Below are positions 34,139 through 45,108 of a DNA stretch of 64,000 nucleotides, piece after piece. The notes beneath the pieces were generated by a model. The model was not told the origin of the DNA. It did not search any database and was given only the letters and a program-made list of their open reading frames with translations. Position numbers and translations under genes: made by a program. Positions within the stretch are counted from its first letter, which is position 1, and the number at the start of each line of letters is the position of its first letter. The DNA comes from Liolophura sinensis (lineage: Eukaryota > Mollusca > Polyplacophora > Chitonida > Chitonidae). The stretch spans positions 30,364,402 through 30,428,401 of the forward strand of contig NC_088301.1 in assembly GCF_032854445.1 (NCBI RefSeq), written 5' to 3'.

Positions 34139-37100
34139 CTGAAATTGTCGAAAATTAATGTCACATTTGAATTTAACAAAAATGTGCATGGCTTATATAA
34201 AACGAAACAATATATAGTTGTACTAAAAACGGACGCTTTTATTTAACAGTATGCTCTTTCCTTTTCTTCACATTTATTGAACACACGTTTGTGTTGGGTT
34301 AATGCACTTCTGTGTTGGGGTAACTTTTGTGTTGAACAAGACCAGTGTATTTTGCGTGTGTGCCTGAGCAGCTAAGTTATACCCGCAGAATTTCGTTAGC
34401 TTTCGCTCTGTATTTCATCGTCTATTTACATCTAAAAGGAAAGCTACAGTTCTCTGCGGGAACTAGGGATGCCGAATGTGCAGCTATATATGTATACTGC
34501 TAATACGAATCCGTTCATAACACATTCAAATTATAAAAGTTCAGCTACGCTAGAACTCCTCTAAGAAGTTCGATTGTAGGACAGAGGGTTAGGACAGAAA
34601 TGTCCTAGACTTAAGTTGTGTGTGCGGGTTGGTCCCTATTAGAAATGTATATCAATTCCACGTACAAGTTCGTAAGAAAACGCATGCAATCTGCTGAAAT
34701 GCTAACCGCTGTTTCCATGGTGTTTTGATGTGCTCTGACATGAAGGACTGTGGACTTTGTGGTGTCGTGAATGGCGTCGTCTCTGCCGCCGGCCTCTGTG
34801 GGGTTGAAGCATTCACCCCATGGATGGGTGTTCATAGCCATCTGCATTTCACGCCCGTGATCCCAACTGCAAAGTAACAACTTTTTTGTACCATGTATAT
34901 ATACATACCTTATAACTATTTTATAGTTTTATAGCCTAATGAATTAGAAACAGAGGTTATCGGCCCCCTTTGCCCAGTTAGTAGAGCGTCCCTTTTTGAG
35001 GCGCGAGATACAGGGTCAATCCTGGGTCGGGTCATATCTAAGTCTTTAAAGAAAGGAAGTTGTAGCTTCCTCGCTAAATTGGCGTTCGGTATTATGGGGG
35101 AAGTTCTACGACTGGTTGACTCGTATCAGTATAATGGATCAGGTGGGGCGATTTACTTGCCTCCAGTAAGTCGCTCTAGATAAAGGAGCGGTGGACGACA
35201 TTAAACTTCAAAAATCACTCACTCACTCTAACAAAGGCTCAGTATGCTTTCTTCAGAAAGTATACAGATCATTCGAATCTGTCGATTCTACGCTATGTCG
35301 AAAAACACCTGGGTTTCCGATACGAGTGAAAAGTAACGTAATCACCAGTCAATGAACGCTCCTCATGAGCAAAATACCTTGGCGGACAGGTATAAATGTT
35401 CATAGGTCTAGGTGGAGGGTTGTCTCATTCATAAAAAATACATAGAGACAGGGTGTTGACCAGAGACTCAGCATTTTCAATGATATAAAAAAAAAACTGC
35501 TTCAGCAATACCTGGCGTCACCTATTGCCCACAAGTGAAACGTAAATAGTTTCGATACTTAAAACCCGATCTCTGTCAACGAATTTGGTCAAATTTGGCC
35601 CGTATTCACCTTCCCGTTTCGTTCAGTCACTATACTATACGATGACAACATGTAACGCCTTACGATGATAACATGTAACGGCTTACGATGATTCCTGTTC
35701 ATTGTGATATAAGATTTGTGAGCTCTTTCAGCAGAGGTAGCACGCAGATGGTTGTCCAGCTAAAGTTCGACCTCCTCAGCTAGGGATTGCCGAGTAACCA
35801 CTCAGACTGGAATGAATGAATGAATGGCTTAACGCCACATCGTTCAAACTTGAGGAAGGACAGATACTTGAACTATATTATAAAGCGGAGGGGCATATGC
35901 GTACTACAGTAACTTCATTATTTATTTAATTGATTGTAGTGTTTTGTGCTCCGCGGAAAGCTTTTGACTCATACTAAGGCAGAGTATGAGTGGCATGGTT
36001 GGTGAAAATCCGAGTGCCCGGTGTAAACCACCGCTCTCGCCAGTTGCTTAATGGTGAATCTCCTGACTTCAAGCCGTAGTCAAACTAGCGAACGAGTCTT
36101 CAGCATCAGGTTTAGTCTGTGGGCTGATCGGATGCCATGAAAAGAACACTTAATCGAATGAGCCATATAGGTCCCTGCAAACCCTACGCTCGCTTTATCT
36201 GGCATTTTTCAAGTCTTTGTGCACGTGTATAACCATGACAGGCGTTATGCAATGACACACCCCAAAAAATTCAAATAAATAACCGGCACGAGAATTAGCG
36301 TAGTGTATAAATACCAAATGATCCTCGCCCTGGGCCTGGTTTTCATGAAACGCACTTCATGTTAGGTAAGTTCTTAACTACGGTGGCAATATATTTTGTA
36401 GCGATATAAAGTGCACTTAACACTAAGTACGCTTCATGAAACCGGCCCCAAGTTATACTCAAGTTTTAGAAACGGCTCTACATACAATTATGTGCGTGGT
36501 TAGAGCGTCCGCCTCGAAGTCGGGGGACCTGGGATGATACCCGGGTAGGGTCATACCAAAGACTAAAAATAGCACAGCACGGCACCTGGGGGTTAGGGAT
36601 ATGATACGGGACTAGTTGAGCCGGTGTCAGCATATTGTGATTGGGTGGGTGTCATGTCTGGTCTCTTCATGTCTAATGTCTTCTGGTGATTTTTCATCCG
36701 CGGCAGCAGTTAGGCGACGTATGGGCCTGCACTTGCTCTTCCAAAACAAGACGCAGTGTTTACATAAACACTGAATGAAGCTTCGTCGTCATACGATCCC
36801 AAGCATACATACATACATACATATAATCATAATCCGACCTGTTGAGGAATTCCTTGTGGTCCCAAACCAGGCTGTCCACAGCTCCACCCGTGCGCTTAGA
36901 GGCACTGAGGAACAAGTCATGATGGTGGCTTGAGATGGTCCAGCGTCCCTCGTCCCCGCCTTCTACGATCCCCAGTCGGCCCTCCTTGGAGTAACCGTTG
37001 GTCAGGTAGTGCTCTATGGCCTGGCGGTAGTCTGTTCCAAACGCCTTCGACAGATCCGAGTATCTGTGTACAGTATGATGAGTAATTATATAATTTATAG

Positions 37101-38084
37101 ATTGATTCGACATTGTTGATCATAATTCGAACATTTGAGTGCCACTCATATATAACCCCTTATATAGGTATGTACATCTACCGAATTGTTAGTCTGTGCA
37201 ACTTGTGTAGCTTTCTTACATATCCCAGCACATGTGGATGTAGTCCACCCGTAGAGAGTGATATATCTGTATAAACAGGAGTCTCTGTCATCGAATGTAT
37301 ACTATCGCAAAAAAAAAAAACAACTGAGAGCTTAATACACCTTTGTGAGTGTTAATTAGGATATATGGTATCATATGATATTCACTCCAAAAAATAATGT
37401 TAAATTTAACAGAAAGTGTGTTATTTGCGTGATGCTAGAATGTATTCTGCTATTATAACACAATATTGTCTCGTATTCAACATAATATCCCGTTAGTCTA
37501 ATACAAGGGCTATGTTGTATTAAAAGAATATGTGTGTATTATTTAACAGAATAATCTGCTGCAATAACAGAATACATTCTAGCATCACTCAGATAACAGC
37601 ATCACTCAGATAACAACATCACTCAGATAACAGCATCACTCAGATAACAGCATCACTCAGATAACAGCATCACTCAGATAACAGCATCACTCAGATAACA
37701 GCATCACTCAGATTTCTGTTAAATTTAACAGATCAATTTTTTGAGTATACCTTTGCGGCATAACATATTTTATACCTAAAATAATTATGCTAATTTTTGT
37801 TATACATATTGGTATCATTTTGACCATGCGCTCTTGCGGACTTAAGTTTACTCGGAGTATATCGATAGAGGGGAATAGTCTCCAGGATGAGTCGTGCAAC
37901 CTCTTGAGGTACTGGACCGAGTGGAAACTTCCACAGCCCTGTCGGCCTTCTTTGATTCCAGTCGACAGCCAATGCTTCCTGGCCTCGTTTGTTGTTCGCA
38001 GTCCGTGCAGGTCGGCGTGAGTATTCACGTAAAACGCAGGGTCAAACACTAACTTTGAATCCAAGGGCTCGGTTGTGAGAAAAC
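33548..38084 (-). CDS. Unrecognised, probably secreted protein; four 3' exons, first exon not found
   Basis: Exons 38084-37901, 37063-36839, 34866-34707 and 34138-33548 join in phase (1-in, 2, 2, 0) to give about 386 residues before the stop. The N-terminal part has two copies of a motif: FDPAFYVNTHADL..L...A..HW...GI.EGRQG, then FHSVQYLKRYSDLSKAFG.DY..AI.HYL..G..EGRLG. The C-terminal part is a Gly/Asn-rich, Cys-containing domain with LRPGTKQTRPGHGPCGHDKP, NVLLNYDLTTRKAHTFNS, GRHAMGLYAPSGQDSDEFQYYDA and C-terminal CLDAVHKAYPSV. Even-spaced Cys and NFT/NRR-type sites suggest export, but the signal-peptide exon, entering in phase 1, is not visible upstream of 38084. I do not recognise the family. 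Introns hold SINEs and a MITE. A broken partial copy lies at 41010-42400. Confidence 0.72.
34707..34866 (-). CDS. Minus-strand unknown gene, exon
   Basis: Acceptor TTACTTTGCAG|T, donor GCG|GTTAGC. It encodes WDHGREMQMAMNTHPWGECF then NPTEAGGRDDAIHDTT. Phase 2 in, 0 out. Confidence 0.7.
34960..35228 (+). mobile_element. SINE family 2 copy
   Basis: tRNA-like head (CCCAGTTAGTAGAGCGTCCC; B-box-like GGGTCAATCCTGG), body GGAAGTTGTAGCTTC and CGTATCAGTATAATGG, and tail with CACTCACTCAC. It is inside an intron of the minus-strand gene, in antisense. Confidence 0.7.
35229..36484. other. Intron of the minus-strand gene; repeat debris
   Basis: No exon was seen. About 35813-36135 (GAATGAATGAATGGCTTAACGCCAC...GGTGAAAATCCGAGTGCCCGG...AAACCACCGCTC) reads like an eroded interspersed element. 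Its GGCTTAACGCCAC phrase recurs at 62950-62962. Confidence 0.4.
36485..36775 (+). repeat. tRNA-headed SINE related to family 2
   Basis: Head GGTTAGAGCGTCCGCCTCGA with B-box-like GATGATACCCGGG. Body phrases GTAGGGTCATACCAAAGACT and GACTAGTTGAGCCGGTGTCAG parallel GTCGGGTCATATCTAAGTCT and GACTGGTTGACTCGTATCAG of the copy at 34960. Confidence 0.55.
36839..37063 (-). CDS. Minus-strand unknown gene, exon
   Basis: Acceptor TGTACACAG|A, donor CAG|GTCGGA (weak). It encodes YSDLSKAFGTDYRQAIEHYL through LVWDHKEFLN. Phase 2 in, 2 out, which joins to SWDHG of the next exon. Confidence 0.7.
37381..37750. mobile_element. MITE with palindromic ends and an expanded 17-bp internal minisatellite
   Basis: Outer ends carry GTTAAATTTAACAG (37399-37412) and CTGTTAAATTTAACAG (37716-37731), beside CTCCAAAAAAT and its inverted partner ATTTTTTGAG. 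A perfect 21-bp inverted pair lies at 37429-37449 and 37568-37588. Eight head-to-tail copies of AGCATCACTCAGATAAC run from 37581 to 37712, and their first bases are the end of the inverted arm. The element lies 150 bases inside the intron following exon 38084-37901. Confidence 0.7.
37581..37712 (+). repeat. 17-bp tandem repeat, eight copies
   Basis: Unit AGCATCACTCAGATAAC starts at 37581, 37598, 37615, 37632, 37649, 37666, 37683 and 37700. One unit has A for G at base 2, and the last is truncated. There are no spacers, so it is not a CRISPR array. Confidence 0.93.
37901..38084 (-). CDS. Minus-strand unknown gene, upstream-most exon found
   Basis: Acceptor CACACCTCCAG|GTTTTC, donor AAGAG|GTTGCA. 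It encodes FDPAFYVNTHADLHGL and HWLSTGIKEGRQG. It enters in phase 1, so at least one further exon lies at higher coordinates. Confidence 0.7.
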
Positions 38085-38344
38085 CTGGAGGTGTGAAGGG
38101 TATAACATGAGCTAGTCATGAGCAGCATATTGCCTCAATTCATAAATATATACTTCCCGCCCTCTATACGTACACCATGGCTTCATATGCCGACTTGAAC
38201 CACTGTAGACAATGAAGACTTTTACGTCTTTATACCAATATATACAATCAACGTTCATCAATGAAATGCTATCAGTGCAGGTTCTAATCTTCTTGTGCAA
38301 TTTCTTAAATGGGATAAAGCGAATAAAAAGAAATTATGGGTAGG

Positions 38345-38985
38345 TTTTTATTTTGGGAGACATATCTTCTTCCTATAGCATCATATAGAGTGTATCAAAT
38401 TTTGATACTGATACATGACAGTAATTATTTATAAGCAGTTTGGAAGCGGTATGGTGACTGATATTGGCCATCTAACCCGCGACCTGAGCCATCCACTACA
38501 GGACACAGTTTTAATGCAATAGAGTGAAGGGGTTCTGCGAATTCATTAAAACCGCGACTTTCGTCTCTCCCCCACCAACCCCACTCCCGGAGAGCACAGA
38601 ACACAGTGACAATAAAGCCTCTGTGTTGTAAATAAAAGCTTATAAACGTTATCACTTTACAGGTTATATTCAGCCAAATCTGACGAAAAACTTAACAAAA
38701 GCATGAACATTGTTACGTGAGCGATGCTTTAGACTGCTGGAAAACTTCTTACAGACTGCTAGTGGTGTCCAAGAAAGCCCCAAAACAAGAAGTTGTCCCA
38801 GCATGTTGATTGTCTCTGAATCTCGTCCTGAAACGAGTAAACATTCACCTCATATGTTTGAATACAACTTGAATACTAGTATACACGCATATGCCTAGTA
38901 CACTTCTGCTTGCGTGGGGGTAGAAGAAAAACAATGTCAGATTTGTTTGAATATTGTTCACCGTGCACGAATCTGCGCCTCTGAA
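38345..38985. other. No gene seen
   Basis: Upstream of the last found exon of the minus-strand gene. A first exon with a signal peptide may lie here or farther right, but no convincing ATG-plus-donor was found. Confidence 0.4.
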
Positions 38986-38989
38986 ACTA

Positions 38990-39577
38990 TCAGCCGCACT
39001 GACTTTCTGTCTCTGTGACTATCTGTCACGCTGACTTTCTGCCTCTATGATATCTGTCACCCTGACTTTCTGTCTCCGACTATCTGTCACGCTGGCTTTC
39101 TGCCTCTGTAACTATCTGTCACATTCACTTTGTGCCTCTGTGACTATCTGTCACACTCACTTTCTGCCTCTGTGACTATCTTTCACATTCACTTTGTGTT
39201 TCGGTGATTATCTGTGACACTGACCTTGTCTCTTTGACTATATCCGCAAAACTGACCTTCTGTCTGTAACTATATGTCGCACTCGTTTTCTGCCCATGTG
39301 ACTACCTGTCACACTGACTTTCTGCCTCTATGACTATATGCCACACTGACTTTCTCTTTGACTGTATTTGTCACACTGAGCCTCTGTCTGTAACTTTTTG
39401 TCACACTTGTTTTCTGTCTTTATGGCTATATCTGTTACACTGATCTTTTATCTGTAACTATCTGTCACACTGATTTTCTGTCTCCGTGACGATATCTGTC
39501 ACACTGATCTTCTCTTTCTGTGACGATATATGTCACACTGATCTTCTGTCTGCAACTATTTGTCACACGGACCCGCA
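38990..39577 (+). repeat. Degenerate minisatellite, unit 30-35 bp, about 18 copies
   Basis: The unit is approximately CACACTGACTTTCTGTCTC followed by TGTGACTATCTGT. Copies drift from CACGCTGAC at the left to CACACTGATC with TGTGACGATA at the right, as in an array growing by local duplication. The strand composition is biased to pyrimidine. Confidence 0.9.
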
Positions 39578-39579
39578 AA

Positions 39580-40740
39580 GTCACACCATGCACCCTACAA
39601 TAAAACCCCCACCATAACAGCTCTATACGTACCTGTCGAGGTACCGGAAAGTTACGTAGTGTAAGTCTCTATAGGTAAAACCACGAACCGACCGGAAAGT
39701 TCACAGCTGTGTATCATATGCCAGATAACACATATTAGGTAAGCCGCAGACTGGGCCAGCTAAACTTGACAAGGTCAAGGAAAACCATGATATACATGTA
39801 TGAGCAAGACAGCAAGAATACATGGATGCGTATGCTAACAGGATAAGCTATCTCTAACCTTGGGTACTCGAAACTAACTGCAATATAATAATTCTAGTGT
39901 AATATAACGATGGCGTAATCATGATTTAATAATTTCTTACACCTTTAATGTAAGTTTAAACATCATTTGCATATATTTTGAGAGTCCTGCGGTCTTCATG
40001 TAACTTGAACAAGGCTATTGGCAATGCACTGACGCCCCGTCTCAAATTCAGGTCTCAAATTCAGGACTTCACACAAGGGAGGTAGCAGGGAACGATGTGC
40101 TAGAATAAAGATCGGCCAGCACTTCACCATGGCGATAGTATAATGCTGCAAAAGAGCCTTGCATCGCCCGGGTGGCTTGGGCACACGAATTTTCTAACAA
40201 CGGCTGGTTGAAATCTAAGACATTATTTAAATACTTTGTCAGTGTCCTTCGTCTGGCGTACCATCTTAGTGTGTTTTGCTTCTCACATGTTGTTGCGCTC
40301 TATTGCCTTTTGGCAAACGCCACACATATCCCGCAGCCAGCCGACATTCCTGTTTTTCGACCGTCACAGGTACAATGGCGAAAGTGCGTCACGCTGGAAG
40401 ATGGAAAACATTGGGAGATCACTATCAATCATTTCGCTGCCCCTCTCGATAAAACTTGTCACAGGAGGCGTGACAAAAGCAGCCATTGTCGATGGGCTTA
40501 ATTCATGAGGAATGAGCCGACGCTGGAATGGATTGAGCAGTGTGCCAAAATCACTCACGCTCCCATTGAAGAGCTGTTGGACACTGGGCACCAGCGGAAT
40601 GTACAACCCTTGCTTGATACACAATCAAAACAAGAAGTTCTATCACGACGGCGTCCACTGACGCACCTGAACTCAATCAAAACATCATCTCCATGGATTC
40701 TGTAAAGGGGTGTGAGTATTTGCCAACTATCCCACTGTAG
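39580..40740. other. Intergenic; no supported gene
   Basis: Overlapping open frames at 40172-40705 have no recognisable domain and change frame repeatedly. They may be remains of a transposon ORF, but this cannot be shown. Confidence 0.35.
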
Positions 40741-41000
40741 TTGCTGCCCGGGGTGTACTACTGAGCCGTGAAAGGGACATGGTTAGAAAAAAAACTCGGA
40801 AGATCTCGTGGGCACGACTTAATAAAGATCTCGAGAGCGCAGGAAAATTGCCATGTCGTGCGTACGACTTAACAAAGATCACGTGCGCTCGACATAACAG
40901 TGCGTTTCGATACATACTGGTCAATTACCTCGTGTTCTCGAGATCTTCGAACGAGATCTTTATTAAGTCGTGTGAATGTGTATCCGAAGCAGTTTAACTT
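40740..41000. repeat. Palindromic element built of ACGACTTAAnAAAGATC repeats
   Basis: A perfect 21-bp inverted pair at 40813-40833 and 40952-40972 (CACGACTTAATAAAGATCTC and complement) encloses further direct copies: ACGACTTAACAAAGATCACG at 40864-40883 and CTCGACATAACA after it. It is non-coding, most likely a MITE end or foldback unit. Confidence 0.6.
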
Positions 41001-41009
41001 ACATTGTAA

Positions 41010-42400
41010 CTGCGTCGTTAAACTTGAAATTTTAAAGCTATTTTTGGAAACCAGAAGTTCAATCAGAATATATACCAATGCATGGTTGAGTAGAGCCTCA
41101 ATTTGAACCTACATACCACATCTGAATTATCTGGAGTTTTTGAAGGTAAAAGTAGCAAATTTTGCATATCCCTTCCACCGTTCTGTTAACTGTAATCATT
41201 TATACATACAGGAAACATTTTTTATATTATTTAATTGGAGTAAATGGTGTTCACATTTACACAGAAGGATAGGCCTTGCGGATTGTGTCCAAACATCTTG
41301 AGACCATGTCATGCAACTGCCAGATTGGTTCAACTTTGAACATTTGAGTGTGGCTCATGTATAACCAAACCTGCGGATGGCCGTGGGTTTCCCCCGGGCT
41401 CTGCCCAGTTTCCACCCACCATAATGCTGGCCGCCGTCGTATAAGTGAAATATTCTTGAGTACGGCGTAAAACACCAATCAAATAAATACATAAATCATG
41501 TATAGCCATATACATAGGTATACATAAATCTACCGAATATTTAGTCTGTGCAACTTGTATAGCATTGCTGCATGAACCGATACATGTAGGCCATTCTCAA
41601 TACAAATATACGCCCAGAAACAACAAACTCAGAGCTGCAAACTAGCTCCTTCGGATGTGTATATGTCATATTAGGACATATAGCATTGTATACCTTTATG
41701 GCCAAATATTCGTCGCAAATAATTTTACATATATATTTTTGGGGGTATCTTTTAAAACATTTGTTTATCTATATCATTTGGAGCACATCGATAAGGCATG
41801 GTCTCCAGGACAGTCGTGCCACTTCTTGAGGTGGAAACTTCCACAGCCTTGTCGGCCTTCTTGGATTCCAGTCTACAGCCTGTGCTTCCTGGGCTCGTTT
41901 GTTGTTCTCAATCCGTGCAGTTCGGCCTGAGTATTCACGTAAAATGCGGGACTCAAACACTCACTTTAAATCCAAGTGGTCTGTTGTGAGAAATCCGAGG
42001 GTGGGAAGGATATAATCCTGCACAGCATATTGTCGAAATTCATATATACTTTGAACAGTATATGCGATAAATATACATGTAGTTTCATGTGCCGGCCATG
42101 AACCACTGTAGACAATTAAGACTTTGACGTCTTTGTAGGCGGATGGATCAACATTCATCATTCATTGAAAATGATTTCAGTGCATGTTGGAATCTTCATT
42201 ATGCAAGCTAAATTGGATACAGTGAATAAAGAGAAAATATGAATGGCATGGTGTTTTCAGTTTTAAAAAGTATCTTCCTGACGTAGTACAGGGTTTCTGC
42301 CCAAATATACTGATACTGATGAATGGCCGTGATTATTTTTAAGGGAACGTTGGGAGCAATATGGTGGCCGTGACATTGGCCACACCGCGGAGGTCGTGGT
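41010..42400 (-). pseudogene. Rearranged dead partial copy of the minus-strand unknown gene
   Basis: Blocks match the intact locus out of its original spacing. 41220-41330 matches 33520-33600 (3' end of terminal exon, still reading CLDTIRKAYPSV). 41335-41600 matches 37105-37210 (intron next to exon 37063). 41790-41965 matches exon 37901-38084, and 41966-42380 matches its upstream DNA to about 38470. Everything from about 33.6 to 37.1 kb, including two exons, is missing. In the exon copy both the acceptor (CCAG lost) and the donor (AG|GT lost) are destroyed, and 12 bases are deleted. A V-SINE lies inside. Confidence 0.75.
41368..41496 (+). mobile_element. 5'-truncated V-SINE with target-site duplication
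   Basis: Core GTGGGTTTCCCCCGGGCTCTG and tail GTACGGCGTAAAACACC + AAATAAATAC. Flanks CATGTATAACCA (41356-41367) and CATGTATAGCCA (41497-41508) are a target duplication (11/12). It interrupts sequence collinear with 37130-37170, so it inserted after the partial gene duplication. Confidence 0.8.
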
Positions 42401-42538
42401 GGTAACATCGAGGAAGGCGCGACTCCTTGAATGTGATACCTTCGCAGGGGCATGAAGGTCGCAGTTTTGACAAAACCGTGTGATTTGTGACCCCGCGGAG
42501 TACGTCGCCTTCCGCGAGCAATTGTCTTACAGTGTACT

Positions 42539-43450
42539 AATTCCAGTGAATGTGAGAAAAAGATTTATAAAACGTACGAGAACAGGACCGACAACAAGAC
42601 GTGGTGGCGAAAAGAAACGAAACGCAGAAACGCATGCAAAGAAGAGTGCCGAGGAAGCTATAGCAACATGGCCAAAAAGGCGAAATATCGGTTTAAAGAA
42701 ACAAGCAGTAATTATGACCTTCTTCCCAACCCTTACCTCAGTATTCTCCAATTAAGTCCACGAATGGCATAGCAATACAGTGAGATTCACCCAAATCAAA
42801 AGCGTTAAAACAGATGGCGAAGTTGCACCATGTCTGTTTTGCAGAAATTTTTTAACGATTTCATGTAACCACGTAAAAAGTGGATACAGAGTGGTAACTG
42901 TAGATTCTGGGTACACGAAAACTGTGAACTGTCTATAGATGGACGGTTTGTCTATAAACTGTGTACTGACTCCTAAAAATAGTTTGTTCCATTTAGTTCA
43001 GTAAATGTCTAATACAATTACCTAATCTTCCGTCCCACTAAACAATAGCATTTGATGAGGAGCTAGATTACAATTTAGATCTTCCAATCCATGCACAGAC
43101 GTCTAATAAATTGCAATCAAACAACACTGCATTCTTTTCTTTATCTAATGTTGCTAGAGGGCATGTGCGTTGCTACTCTTTAAGAACTTACATAAACAGC
43201 TAGAATAAAACTCTAAGGTAAACTGACAAGAGACAGAAATTCACCGGTTAAGCCTTGGCAATTTGTCATTGATGATATTTTGATCACGGCTTTTACTCTC
43301 CATGCTGTAGTCTTTTATATTTGATGAAACTTCCTATACTAAAGTTATACTACTGACTTTGTGAAACACTTGTTGTAAGAAACGTTAAGTGCATGATATA
43401 AGCCTACTGTTACTTATATGATGCAGGAAGACGCTCTATCGTCAAAGAAG
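42539..43450. other. Unit A left part: short basic reading frame, otherwise non-coding
   Basis: From about 42534 to 42720 a plus-strand frame reads VRKRFIKRTRTGPTTRR then GEKKRNAETHAKKSAEEAIA. The same frame is kept in unit B (49273-49465). It lacks a convincing start and a known domain. The rest is AT-rich without features. Confidence 0.35.
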
Positions 43451-45108
43451 CTATTTTTTGGCAAAAAATCCAATTTGCTGTCTTTATCAAGAATATCTCA
43501 AATTACTGACTTCGACTCCTACCTGTACTATTTATAGTGTTGAAATGGTAAAATTTGAAAAAAGTTATAATGCGACCCGCTGTATGAATTTTTTAAAAAT
43601 TTCCATCCATTCAAATTTTGTGACCGATTTTGTATGGCAACTCACACACTGACAAGGCTGATATTGAAATGTGATTATTGGGATATCTTAGCATTCTAGC
43701 AGAAATTCGATACGGTTTGTGCAGATCGCATTTTTTCCAAATTAAGATCTCCGATTTTCTTGAGAAACACTTCGTCTAGATGGATCATCCTGTGTTATCC
43801 ACCAGAGAACCGTGTAATTCCGTTTCGAATTTCTTTTCATTCTTGACATAACCGTTGCGTTTCCGTTGCACGTTCGGTTCTACTCAGACCATAATCCTTG
43901 AGTATTCTTCAAAACTTCTTTGAAATTTTAAAATGTGTCGAGCAATATAAGTTTGTTTCCATGTTTTTCAAAACTGCTTTTAACATTACTCAATTTTTGT
44001 GCAGCATTTTTCGGCCAACGCCTTGAAAGGTGACAACACTCAATCGACTGTGACTCACATATAATGGTTGAAGGATTTACCGGGATTTGAATCTCTGGTT
44101 CTAAAGTGACAGTAACCAGCCATATGTAAAGTCGTGTCGATTCGTCCTGAATTGGCTTTAAAATTCTTAGTAGATCTTCACTACAATTTTGATAAACCGT
44201 ACCACATCGCATACGGCCTGGAGAGAAGCGTTTGTTTTCTACAAATCACGGCTAATCGAGGAAATTGGATTCCTTGGCTATTCATGCGAGTGCGAACAAA
44301 TGATAGCCAAGATGTGCAAAGACTTACTGTCATGTTAATCTGTGCTGTCATGCGATCTAACCATATCACCACAAACACACAGAAGACCAAAGTTAAATTT
44401 TTCAAACTTTATTTCAAATTTTACAAAATGCAACATGATACATACAATTATCGCATATTTAGATCAAAGAGCACATCTAGTAGACATATATATATGTACA
44501 TGAAAGTATATTGAATATAAGAAGCTTATGCAATTATAGAAATATTGAGCTCACAAATCCATAACAGACTTCTGCCATAAAAATCGATTAAAATGTCGTC
44601 CACATTTACTGTTACTATGCATTTTCTTTTAATATTATATCTGGATTACTTTAGAAAAGAGTTAATGCCAATAATCCGGTTAGGGTCGAGAGATATGTTG
44701 CAATAATATAATACCGTATTCATAACCTTTTGTTTTATATCTTTTTATCTTCGAACAAATGCGCTTCTTAAGCGCGTAAGTAATGCTTATTTAAGGTCAT
44801 TAAATAATGTATGCATCTACAGTGAATGCCTGTCCACTAAAAGCTGAGTCAACGAAGTGTGTTCATAGCTGAAGAAAATATACTACAAAACTCCCCGAGC
44901 TATAGCATGCATGGTATAGTACTACGGAATGTACAGAAATATTATTCTAGGCCATATGTAAGTTATCAGTTTTGTTGTCATTTAAACAGAACAATTATTT
45001 GAAATATCTTGACAGCTATAATAATTGATGTCATAAAAACATCCTATGTTACAACGGAATGTATGAGAAAAGCAAGAGATGTGACAAAAGCTGAAAATGT
45101 GCAATATC
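43451..45108. other. Downstream flank of kinase A
   Basis: No supported gene. A B-box-like GATTCAAATCC on the minus strand near 44085-44095, after AGAACCAGA, suggests an old tRNA-derived SINE. The 44134-44514 frame is shared with 52071-52361 in unit B simply because the DNA is duplicated. Confidence 0.4.

Noticed and set aside
37581-37712. Regular 17-bp repeats that might suggest a CRISPR array
   Set aside because: No spacers between the units and a eukaryotic setting; it is a minisatellite inside a MITE.
40172-40705. Overlapping frames of 66-109 codons, possible transposon protein
   Set aside because: Frame changes repeatedly and no family motif could be named.
44134-44514. 126-codon frame shared with 52071-52361 and looking conserved
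   Set aside because: Conservation is explained by recent segmental duplication; an antisense frame is equally open, a tRNA-SINE B box lies next to it, and no domain is visible.
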